This document shows, one piece after another, positions 57,575 to 64,000 of a stretch of DNA of 64,000 nucleotides. This DNA comes from Spirosoma sp. KUDC1026 (lineage in GTDB: Bacteria > Bacteroidota > Bacteroidia > Cytophagales > Spirosomataceae): NCBI RefSeq assembly GCF_013375035.1, contig NZ_CP056032.1, positions 2,216,001-2,280,000 on the forward strand. The letters are read 5' to 3'. The notes under the pieces were generated by a model, which was given only the letters and a program-made list of their open reading frames with translations, was not told where the DNA came from and made no database searches. Position 1 is the first letter of the stretch. Each line of letters opens with the position of its first letter. The translations under genes and the position numbers were made by a program.

Positions 57575-57606
57575 CAAAGATACGGGGTTCTTTATGGATT
57601 GACAAA
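57575..57606 (-). promoter_or_regulatory. Vegetative promoter of rpmE2
   Basis: The minus strand has TTTG, a 20-bp spacer and TATCTTTG, a perfect match to the Bacteroidota consensus. The predicted start is about 42 nt before the ATG at 57526. Confidence 0.8.
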
Positions 57607-58011
57607 CGTTTTTTCTTGTTCTTTTAGGGGTTGATTATCAGTTTACTAAACTTTGTCCGTTGCCTAAAATGGTGCAATAATACCTTGTTCATACGGGTAT
57701 AGTCCGTACATTTAGCTACCGCCTGATCAACTATGCAGTAATGCTGATGTAAGAGTACGCTGTGAGGCAAACTCGCGACCGGGCCGAAAATTTAATGTGG
57801 TAATTCTGCGCTTTATAGTCCCGCGGCTAAGTCATTAAGCGTGACGACTTAACAATTTCTTTACGTAGCGCTCGCCTTTGCTTCGCGCCTTCTTTCCGAA
57901 AACGGCCTGAACCTTCGGGCTTGATTTTCCGTCTAAATCGAAGCAACTTTAAAAAATCAAGCAACTTCAATTCTGCTCATTTTTATACATAACCATTAAT
58001 CCCAAACGCTC
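57607..58011. other. Intergenic region upstream of nrdA
   Basis: Together with 57527-57606 this gap is 485 bp. Apart from the rpmE2 promoter I see no gene, RNA or clear NrdR box. It is AT-rich near nrdA and should contain the nrdA promoter, which I could not place. Confidence 0.5.
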
Positions 58012-60507
58012 ATGCAAGTAGTCAAGCGCGATGGTCGCCGGGAGTCGGTCAAGTTCGATAAAATCACCGCCCGGATCGAGAAACTGTGTTACGGCCTCGA
58101 TCCGTCTTACGTTCAGCCCGTTGATGTGGCCATGAAGGTCGTGAACGGGCTTTATGACGGCGTGAAAACCACCGAACTCGATAACCTGGCTGCCGAAACG
58201 GCCGCTTCGATGACCACCCGTCATCCGGATTATGCGATCCTGGCCGCCCGTATCGCCATATCGAACCTGCACAAGGAGACAAACAAGTCGTTCTCCGGCA
58301 CGATCAAGAAACTCTACCATTACGAAGATCCGAAAACAGGCGAAAACGCATCACTGATTTCGAAAGAGGTCTATGACGCTGTTCGGAAAAACGCAGCGCT
58401 GCTTGACTCGACCATCATTTACGACCGGGATTATAGCTATGACTACTTTGGCTATAAGACACTCGAAAAATCGTACCTGCTGAAAATCGACGGCCGGATT
58501 GCCGAGCGCCCCCAGCACATGCTGATGCGGGTTGCCGTTGGGATTCACATGGAGGACATCGATGCGGCTATTGAAACCTACAATCTGCTGTCAGAGAAAT
58601 GGTTTACGCACGCAACGCCAACCCTGTTCAATGCTGGTACACCAAAACCACAAATGTCGAGCTGTTTCCTGCTGACGATGCAGGATGATTCGATTGATGG
58701 TATTTACGATACGCTGAAACAGACCGCCAAAATCTCGCAGTCGGCGGGTGGTATCGGTCTGAGCATTCACAATGTTCGGGCAACCGGTACGTATATCAAA
58801 GGCACCAATGGTACGTCGAACGGGATTGTGCCCATGCTGCGCGTCTTTAATGACACCGCCCGTTACGTCGACCAGGGTGGTGGAAAGCGGAAAGGCTCGT
58901 TCGCGATCTATCTGGAACCCTGGCACGCTGACGTTTTCGAATTCCTGGATATGAAAAAGAACTCTGGGAAAGAGGAACTACGCGCCCGCGACCTGTTCTA
59001 CGCGCTCTGGACGCCCGATCTGTTCATGAAGCGGGTAGAAGCCAACGATGTATGGTCGCTGTTCTGCCCGCATGAGTGCCCAGGTCTGGCGGATTGCTAC
59101 GGCGATGAGTTCGAAGCCCTGTACGAGCGCTACGAACGCGAAGGCCGCGCCCGCCGGACGGTGAAAGCGCAGGAACTGTGGTTCGCTATTCTGGAAGCGC
59201 AGACCGAGACCGGTACGCCGTACATGCTGTTCAAGGATGCCGCCAACAAAAAATCGAACCAGAAAAACCTGGGTACGATCAAGTCGTCGAACTTGTGCAC
59301 CGAGATCATCGAATACACCTCGCCCGACGAAGTAGCCGTCTGCAACCTGGCGTCCATTGCGCTGCCGAAGTTTATTACGCGCGGTCAGGATGGTATTCTG
59401 CGGTTCGACCACCAGAAACTGTATGAGGTAACCAAGACCGCTACGAAGAACCTCAACAAAATTATCGACATCAACTACTACCCGGTTGAGGAAGCCCGTC
59501 GGAGCAACATGCGCCACCGGCCAATTGGTCTGGGCGTGCAGGGGCTGGCTGATGCGTTCATCATGCTGCGGATGCCGTTTGAGTCGGATGAAGCGCGTCG
59601 CCTGAACGAAGACATTTTCGAAACGATCTACTTCGGTGCCATGACGGCGTCGATGGAGCTGGCTAAAGTACTGGGACCCTACGAAACCTGGAAAGGCTCG
59701 CCGATTTCGGAAGGTATCTTCCAGTTCGATATGTGGGAACAGGATGGCCAGCCTGTACAACCAAAATCTGGCCGCTGGGATTGGGAAAGCCTGCGCAAGG
59801 ACGTCGTTGAACACGGTGTCCGCAACTCGCTGCTGCTGGCGCCGATGCCAACGGCGTCGACCTCGCAGATCCTGGGTAACAACGAATGTTTCGAGCCGTA
59901 CACGAGCAACATTTACACCCGTCGCGTGCTGTCAGGAGAGTTCGTTGTGGTGAACAAACACCTGTTACGTGATCTGGTGAAACTAGGGCTGTGGAATGAC
60001 GCGATGAAGAACAACCTGATCCTGGCCAATGGCTCAGTACAGGCGATTCCGAACATTCCGCAGAATATCAAAGATCTCTACAAAACGGTCTGGGAGATTA
60101 AGCAGAAGCATATCATCGATATGGCTGCCGACCGGGGTGCGTATATCTGTCAGTCGCAGTCGCTGAACATCCACATTCAGGATTCGAACTTCGGCAAACT
60201 GACATCGATGCACTTCTACGCCTGGAAAGCGGGGCTGAAAACGGGTATGTATTACCTGCGTACGAAAGCCGCTGCCGACGCGGTGAAGTTCACCGTGGTA
60301 CAGCCACAGGCCGAACCACAACTGGAACCCGTAATGAGCGAAGCGGCACCTGTCGAGAAGCCACTCGATTACGTACAATACGCGAAGGAACACGCTACCA
60401 ACGCCCAGCCTATGCCGGTGCCGATGGTAACTGATCTCGAGCAGCAATATGCTGCCATGACCTGCTCCTTGGACGATCCAGAAGGCTGCGAAATGTGCGG
60501 AAGCTAG
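58012..60507 (+). CDS. nrdA: Ribonucleoside-diphosphate reductase alpha subunit, class I
   Basis: An 831-residue enzyme that makes deoxyribonucleotides. An ATP-cone is at 1-90. The active site has Cys218 (SSCFLL), Asn427, Cys429 and Glu431 (NLCTE), and Cys444. The radical path is Tyr747-Tyr748 (GMYYLRT). The C-terminal redox pair is Cys826 and Cys829 in CEMC. The beta subunit gene is not in the window. The last 19 codons are duplicated at 62730-62788 with synonymous changes only, so the 3' end of this copy may come from the inserted island. Confidence 0.97.
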   Translation: MQVVKRDGRRESVKFDKITARIEKLCYGLDPSYVQPVDVAMKVVNGLYDGVKTTELDNLAAETAASMTTRHPDYAILAARIAISNLHKETNKSFSGTIKKLYHYEDPKTGENASLISKEVYDAVRKNAALLDSTIIYDRDYSYDYFGYKTLEKSYLLKIDGRIAERPQHMLMRVAVGIHMEDIDAAIETYNLLSEKWFTHATPTLFNAGTPKPQMSSCFLLTMQDDSIDGIYDTLKQTAKISQSAGGIGLSIHNVRATGTYIKGTNGTSNGIVPMLRVFNDTARYVDQGGGKRKGSFAIYLEPWHADVFEFLDMKKNSGKEELRARDLFYALWTPDLFMKRVEANDVWSLFCPHECPGLADCYGDEFEALYERYEREGRARRTVKAQELWFAILEAQTETGTPYMLFKDAANKKSNQKNLGTIKSSNLCTEIIEYTSPDEVAVCNLASIALPKFITRGQDGILRFDHQKLYEVTKTATKNLNKIIDINYYPVEEARRSNMRHRPIGLGVQGLADAFIMLRMPFESDEARRLNEDIFETIYFGAMTASMELAKVLGPYETWKGSPISEGIFQFDMWEQDGQPVQPKSGRWDWESLRKDVVEHGVRNSLLLAPMPTASTSQILGNNECFEPYTSNIYTRRVLSGEFVVVNKHLLRDLVKLGLWNDAMKNNLILANGSVQAIPNIPQNIKDLYKTVWEIKQKHIIDMAADRGAYICQSQSLNIHIQDSNFGKLTSMHFYAWKAGLKTGMYYLRTKAAADAVKFTVVQPQAEPQLEPVMSEAAPVEKPLDYVQYAKEHATNAQPMPVPMVTDLEQQYAAMTCSLDDPEGCEMCGS

Positions 60508-60508
60508 T
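60449..60508 (+). repeat. nrdA 3'-end direct repeat, copy 1 (inside intact gene)
   Basis: 60 nt covering the last codons and stop of nrdA. It matches 62730-62789 at 55 of 60 positions. The differences (60453, 60456, 60469, 60474, 60504) are all third-base or synonymous first-base changes. Confidence 0.9.
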
Positions 60509-60513
60509 ATGCC

Positions 60514-60572
60514 TTTTCTTAAATAAAAAAGCCGACTATATAAACAATAGTCGGCTTTTTTATTTAAGAAAA
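60514..60572. terminator. AT-rich bidirectional terminator after nrdA
   Basis: A perfect 26-bp stem (60514-60539 with 60547-60572) with a 7-nt loop, a GCCGACTAT core and T/A-rich outer parts that supply a T-run in both directions. It isolates nrdA from the CBASS genes. Confidence 0.92.
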
Positions 60573-60629
60573 AACTATATATAATTAAACTTTTATTCTC
60601 AAGAAGAAACTTAAATTTTTATGTTAATG

Positions 60630-60658
60630 TTTGTGATTTGTATTGGTAAATAAGTTTA
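60630..60658 (+). promoter_or_regulatory. Possible promoter of the CBASS operon
   Basis: TTTG at 60630-60633, a 17-bp spacer and TAAGTTTA at 60651-60658 (one mismatch to TAnnTTTG), 24 bp before the start codon at 60683. The region is AT-rich, so chance matches are likely. Confidence 0.35.
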
Positions 60659-60682
60659 ATTCTTGGTTAAATTATTATATAA

Positions 60683-61714
60683 ATGGCAACATTAAATTAT
60701 GCAAATAGACTATCAAATATTCAAAATAGAAAATTTGATAGAGAACTGAATGAATCTTTAATGTCGAAATCGTTTAGTTCTGGTCAAATTCCTGATGATG
60801 TAAAGTATTTACTTGAATCAATGCGTCCTATTGATCAGAAATATAATGAAAAGACAATTACTGCCGCCGAAAGAGTTCAAACACATCTAAATAATGGTTT
60901 AGAACTCCATTTTGAAAGAGCCTATAGGACACAAGGTTCTGTAAAAACAAACACTAATATTAAAGTTCATAGTGACTTTGATTTACTAACAATTGTTGAT
61001 AAGTATCATTATCCAGAAGTATTTACTGGCAATGCATATGTTGAGTCAGATCCAAACGAAGATATAAAAGAACTAAGACGACAATCAACTAAAATTTTAA
61101 AGAGTAAATATGATGAAGTAGATGATACTCACGAAAAATGTATTTCTATTTACAATAAATCACTTGGAAGGAAAGTTGATATTGTATTTGGCTACTGGTA
61201 CAATACTGAAAAGTATTTAGAGAGCAGTGACGAATATTACAGGGGAATATATTTTTATAAATTTCCAAATGGCCCTAAATACAACAGAGCTGATTTTCCT
61301 TTTGCTCACATACACCAAGTGAATGTAAAAGGAGATATGACTAGAGACGGACTAAGAAGAGGAATAAGGCTTCTTAAGAATCTAAAGGCAGATAGTGAAG
61401 TAGAGATAGAAAGCTTAAAAAGTTTTCATATTACTTCAATTGTTCATTCAATGGATGAAAGTGTTCTGTGGTATACTCCCGGTGCCGAATTAGGCATTGC
61501 TAAAGCTGTATCAACTCAAATGCAACGTATTATAGATGATCCAGCCTACAGGAAAGGAATTAAAAGCCCTAATGGTACAGAAAATTCTTTAGAAAAGGAT
61601 GATCTTGTTTCTGATATAAAAAAATTGAAAATAGATTTGGATACTCTCATTGAAGATGCTTCAAAGGATATTCTAAAAAGTTATGTAACTGAAAAAGCAA
61701 TAATGACATATTAA
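60683..61714 (+). CDS. CBASS CD-NTase (CdnE-like cyclic dinucleotide synthase)
   Basis: A 343-residue nucleotidyltransferase of the cGAS/DncV-like type. The catalytic set is Gly85-Ser86 (TQGSVKTNT), Asp98-Phe-Asp100 (HSDFDLL) and Asp166 (KVDIVFG), as required for two-metal nucleotidyl transfer. On phage sensing such enzymes make a cyclic nucleotide that switches on the effector encoded next to them. Because the effector is a STING protein, the product is most likely 3'3'-c-di-GMP, as known for Bacteroidota CdnE/STING pairs (inference). The gene is AT-rich and lies 11 bp before the effector gene. Confidence 0.9.
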   Translation: MATLNYANRLSNIQNRKFDRELNESLMSKSFSSGQIPDDVKYLLESMRPIDQKYNEKTITAAERVQTHLNNGLELHFERAYRTQGSVKTNTNIKVHSDFDLLTIVDKYHYPEVFTGNAYVESDPNEDIKELRRQSTKILKSKYDEVDDTHEKCISIYNKSLGRKVDIVFGYWYNTEKYLESSDEYYRGIYFYKFPNGPKYNRADFPFAHIHQVNVKGDMTRDGLRRGIRLLKNLKADSEVEIESLKSFHITSIVHSMDESVLWYTPGAELGIAKAVSTQMQRIIDDPAYRKGIKSPNGTENSLEKDDLVSDIKKLKIDLDTLIEDASKDILKSYVTEKAIMTY

Positions 61715-61725
61715 AAGGGTTTGTT

Positions 61726-62664
61726 ATGACTGATTTAAAACCAAAAATATTTATTGGCTCGTCTAGGGCTGGGTATGCAATTGCTGAAAAAGTTAAAAAT
61801 TATTTATCTGATGTAGGTGATTGTTTCCTATGGAAAGAGCCAGGTATATGGGAGCCTAATAGAAGTACTTTCGATAATCTTCTTCGAATGGCTAGCTATT
61901 TTGACTTTGGTATATTTGTGGCAACAGCAGATGACTTAACTTTAACTAGTGATGATAAGTTAGTTGTTGAACCGAGGGACAACGTAATACTAGAGATGTC
62001 ACTTTTTTTAGGAGCAATGGGACGAGACAAGTCTTTCTTGTTAGTTGAAAAAGGAATAAAACTTCCTTCTGACTTTGATGGTATCTATATGCCTCGTTTC
62101 GAAGGAAATGACGATGGTAGTATAGAAGGTGCATGTCGGGAATACGCATCAAAGATAGAAGAGCATTATAGACTTGGTCACTTGAGTCTATATCCAACTA
62201 CTGCTTTAGCAATCGGTTACTACAAAAACTTTGTTTCAGGTTTAGTTGATAGTATACAAAATGCTGATACTCTCGAGATTGATGGTGTACGCTTTACTGA
62301 TTTTACTTTAAAAGTTGTCGTACCTAGTGATTTGCAAGGGATGATAAGGGAAAAAGCTTCAATGTTTTATAGACGTCACGGATTTGTTGAAAACGCAATG
62401 AAGACAAGGTTCCGTAAACATCCTGCTTGGTTTCAGCTTGATTCTAAAAACGCACCACATGCTATTATGTATGATATGCCAAGTACATTAACTGGTATTG
62501 ATGATGCGATAGAGATGATTTTGCAAAAAGGGCATCAGGGTAGAACCAAAATGCAAGAAATTATTGAACAAAGAGAACTTAACAACTTTAGAAGAGTTTT
62601 ACAAATACAACTTGATAAAAGCCCTTTTGCTAAATCGACTGTAGAAATAATTGATGAATTTTAG
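61726..62664 (+). CDS. TIR-STING effector of CBASS
   Basis: A 312-residue two-domain protein. Residues 6-110 form a TIR-like domain (PKIFIGSSRAGYAIAEKVK; FGIFVATADD; NVILEMSLFLGAMGR) with Glu90 as the candidate NADase catalytic residue. Residues about 155-312 match bacterial STING, starting SLYPTTALAIGYYKNFV, with a ligand-lid region around RFRKHPAWF and the segment MPSTLTGIDDAIEM. In characterised bacterial TIR-STING, c-di-GMP binding drives filament formation and NAD+ destruction, killing the infected cell. No TM is present. No Cap2 or Cap3 genes accompany it, so this is a minimal type I CBASS. Confidence 0.88.
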   Translation: MTDLKPKIFIGSSRAGYAIAEKVKNYLSDVGDCFLWKEPGIWEPNRSTFDNLLRMASYFDFGIFVATADDLTLTSDDKLVVEPRDNVILEMSLFLGAMGRDKSFLLVEKGIKLPSDFDGIYMPRFEGNDDGSIEGACREYASKIEEHYRLGHLSLYPTTALAIGYYKNFVSGLVDSIQNADTLEIDGVRFTDFTLKVVVPSDLQGMIREKASMFYRRHGFVENAMKTRFRKHPAWFQLDSKNAPHAIMYDMPSTLTGIDDAIEMILQKGHQGRTKMQEIIEQRELNNFRRVLQIQLDKSPFAKSTVEIIDEF

Positions 62665-62729
62665 TTGTAAATATTACTCAGTTATGCATAGAATCTGTGT
62701 CAGTTGTAACCAATGCTGTACATAATGGA

Positions 62730-62789
62730 ATGCCGCTATGACCTGCTCCCTGGATGATCCAGAAGGCTGCGAAATGTGCGGAAGTTAGT
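62730..62789 (+). pseudogene. nrdA 3'-end remnant, copy 2 of the direct repeat
   Basis: Encodes the final residues [18 protein letters not shown] and a stop, the same as the nrdA C-terminus, without the rest of the gene. Only synonymous differences separate it from copy 1, so it kept the reading frame until recently. It is followed by a GC-rich terminator, as expected for the original chromosomal nrdA end. Confidence 0.85.
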
Positions 62790-62809
62790 CGAGTAGCTAT
62801 AAAGAATGT

Positions 62810-62841
62810 AGTAAGACCCCGCCTAAAAACGGGGTCTTACT
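62810..62841 (+). terminator. GC-rich terminator, probable original nrdA terminator
   Basis: A perfect 12-bp stem (62810-62821 with 62830-62841) with an 8-nt loop, 21 bp after the stop of the nrdA remnant. Base composition matches the host chromosome, unlike the hairpin at 60514. Confidence 0.8.
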
Positions 62842-62905
62842 GTTAAAGCACTTTGCTGTGACTGAAGAAACATTCGTATTTTGTTTCGTTATTAACCTAG
62901 CTCAT

Positions 62906-63118
62906 ATGCAACCACGCCTAGATCGCACGGCTTTTCATGCTGGGACGCATGAAGAAACAGAACAGTATCATGACCGCTGTCAGCCGAAAACACATGTCGA
63001 ACGGTTACAGGCTGCTGCTTATCTAAATAGCGTTGCCTTCAATTATGATTTAAACGATCCTCCTCGACTGGACCGGACGTTGTTCACCGGACGGCGCCAT
63101 ATTAACCGCAATGGCTAA
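62906..63118 (+). CDS. Small protein, possible antitoxin of a nucleotidyltransferase module
   Basis: A 70-residue protein; the ATG at 62906 gives MQPRLDRTAFHAGTHEETEQY, with VERLQAAAYLNSVAF and PPRLDRTLFTGRR later. Similar short proteins often precede nucleotidyltransferase genes in Bacteroidota. It overlaps the next gene by 8 nt, so the two are translated together. The antitoxin role is inferred only from size, order and overlap. Confidence 0.6.
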   Translation: MQPRLDRTAFHAGTHEETEQYHDRCQPKTHVERLQAAAYLNSVAFNYDLNDPPRLDRTLFTGRRHINRNG

Positions 63119-63569
63119 TATTTTCAACCTGGACTTTCGGGATTTTCTGCAGGCACTACGCCATCAGCAGGTCAAGTATATTTTAGTTGGTGGTTACTCC
63201 GTCATTCTGCACGGTTACAGTCGTACTACGGGCGATATGGACGTATGGGTTGAAAAAACGTCTGAGAATTATAGCCGACTGGAAAGAGCATTTCTTGAGT
63301 TTGGAATGCCAACATTTGATATGACGTCGGACAACTTCCTTAATAATAGCAATTTTGATGTTTTTACGTTTGGTCGCCAGCCTGTTGCGATTGATATCAT
63401 TACGGCTATTAAAGGTTTAGAATTCAAGGCTGCCTTTGAGCAGGCAAAGGATATTGAAGTAGAAGGGTTAGTCATTCGGCTTATTCACTACAATGATCTT
63501 ATAAAAGCTAAGAAAGCTGCTGGTCGTCCCCGCGATATCAATGACATCGATCATCTGACTAGGAAGTAG
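63111..63569 (+). CDS. Nucleotidyltransferase-fold protein (DUF6036/AbiEii-like)
   Basis: A 152-residue protein of the minimal nucleotidyltransferase superfamily. The motif is GGYSVILHGYSRTTGDMDVWV near 28-48, which contains the G-G and D-x-D elements; a third acidic residue is in AIDIIT near 94-99. The C-terminus DLIKAKKAAGRPRDINDIDHL is typical of DUF6036-type proteins. Such proteins act as toxins or modifying enzymes in some toxin-antitoxin systems. It overlaps the upstream small gene by 8 nt. Confidence 0.75.
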   Translation: MANIFNLDFRDFLQALRHQQVKYILVGGYSVILHGYSRTTGDMDVWVEKTSENYSRLERAFLEFGMPTFDMTSDNFLNNSNFDVFTFGRQPVAIDIITAIKGLEFKAAFEQAKDIEVEGLVIRLIHYNDLIKAKKAAGRPRDINDIDHLTRK

Positions 63570-63671
63570 TTCATAGTTGAGAATTGTTATGTAAGTAGTA
63601 CGCCGTGCGGTAAAAAGCCCCGCCATAGTACTTACGCAATAGATTGATAGCTTTGGGCTCAATCTATTCGC

Positions 63672-64000
63672 ATGAATCGACGTACGTTCCTCGAACAACT
63701 ATCGGCCGGGAGTGGCGCGGCATTAGCTGCTCCTCTGTTAACGCTTCCTTCTTTTGAGACACAGGCCAGTTCTCGGCTGATATCCAGCAACCCGACCGGT
63801 TACTCCGCTGATGTGATTATTGCCGGTGGCGGCCTTGGTGGTTGCGCGGCTGCCCTGGGCGCGCTGCGAAATGGCCTGACCGTTGTGTTGACCGAAGAAA
63901 CGGACTGGATTGGGGGGCAATTGACCCAGCAGGGTGTCCCACCCGATGAACACCAGTGGATTGAAACGCACGGGGCTACCCAACTTTACCGCGATCTGCG
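63672..64000 (+). CDS. FAD-dependent oxidoreductase, exported, N-terminal part
   Basis: The first 109 codons of a gene that runs off the window. [21 protein letters not shown] is a twin-arginine-type signal. It is followed by a dinucleotide-binding motif ([19 protein letters not shown]) and [21 protein letters not shown], typical of the FAD_oxidored family. The substrate cannot be told from this part. Confidence 0.85.
   Translation, partial: MNRRTFLEQLSAGSGAALAAPLLTLPSFETQASSRLISSNPTGYSADVIIAGGGLGGCAAALGALRNGLTVVLTEETDWIGGQLTQQGVPPDEHQWIETHGATQLYRDL

Larger units (their letters stand above)
60449..62789. mobile_element. AT-rich defense island captured at the nrdA 3' end
   Basis: A 2,281-bp unit lies between the two copies of a 60-bp direct repeat (60449-60508 and 62730-62789). 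It carries a terminator, a promoter and the two CBASS genes. Its base composition is far more AT-rich than the flanks, and its codons (AGA, ATA, TTA) differ from those of the neighbours. No integrase or transposase gene is inside. Transfer is inferred from composition and the repeat; the mechanism is unknown. Confidence 0.75.

Noticed and set aside
57527..58011. NrdR boxes or a cobalamin riboswitch before nrdA
   Set aside because: No convincing NrdR palindromes or conserved B12-box were seen in the gap.
62738..62788. A short separate peptide gene ending in CEMCGS
   Set aside because: It is the duplicated end of nrdA in frame with no upstream start or ribosome-binding signal of its own.
60449..62789. 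Integrase or transposase in the CBASS island
   Set aside because: Only the two CBASS genes are found between the repeats; no recombinase frame is present, so I do not name a type of mobile element.
63590..63650. Hairpin after the nucleotidyltransferase gene
   Set aside because: Only the outer bases (GTAAGTA and its complement) pair well; the inner part mismatches, so it is too weak to list.

Overview
The window looks like a chromosomal segment of a Bacteroidota bacterium of the order Cytophagales, most likely Spirosoma or a close relative. The reasons are the moderate GC content, several promoters of the Bacteroidota form (TTTG, about 20 bp, TAnnTTTG), the many long FtsX/MacB permeases ending in VNPVKSLRSE-like tails, and the genes around them (DUF1343/NamZ, DUF4932, four-helix-bundle protein, PorT-like barrel). 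The genus is inference from gene content only.

Positions 1-38.5 kb are dominated by one transport system, almost all on the minus strand. A periplasmic adaptor (37072-38319) and one LolD/MacB-type ATPase (35840-36517) are followed by twelve paralogous permeases of about 780-810 residues. One of these is cut by the window edge and one is frameshifted. A small secreted protein, a DUF4932 protein with an HEFNH motif, two Uma2-like proteins and a four-helix-bundle protein are interspersed. The array is split at 7.7-13.2 kb by namZ, a separate 4-TM permease and katG. Three minus-strand genes (adaptor, permease at 7559, secreted protein at 28874) share a sigma-54-like -24/-12 promoter and, 55-65 bp upstream of it, a palindrome TGTCC-N6-GGACA. 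A sigma-54 activator of the NtrC family (40381-41808) and an NtrB/NtrY-like kinase (45799-47202) lie just beyond, so the cluster probably encodes its own two-component control.

Positions 38.5-60.5 kb are mostly housekeeping and envelope genes: a GT39-type glycosyltransferase, a class A beta-lactamase-like hydrolase, a PlsC acyltransferase, an acyl-ACP desaturase, two histidine kinases, DinB, a NagZ-beta-lactamase fusion, an outer-membrane barrel, an ECF sigma factor with a membrane partner, a cation diffusion facilitator, ribosomal protein L31 type B and nrdA.

Positions 60.4-62.8 kb hold an AT-rich island with a two-gene CBASS anti-phage system: a CD-NTase (CdnE-like) and a TIR-STING effector. 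It is bracketed by a 60-bp direct repeat that is the 3' end of nrdA. The two copies differ at five positions, all synonymous, and each is followed by its own terminator hairpin, one AT-rich and one GC-rich. This indicates capture of a foreign island at the nrdA 3' end. A small-protein/nucleotidyltransferase pair that looks like a toxin-antitoxin module follows, and then the start of a secreted FAD-dependent oxidoreductase that runs off the window.
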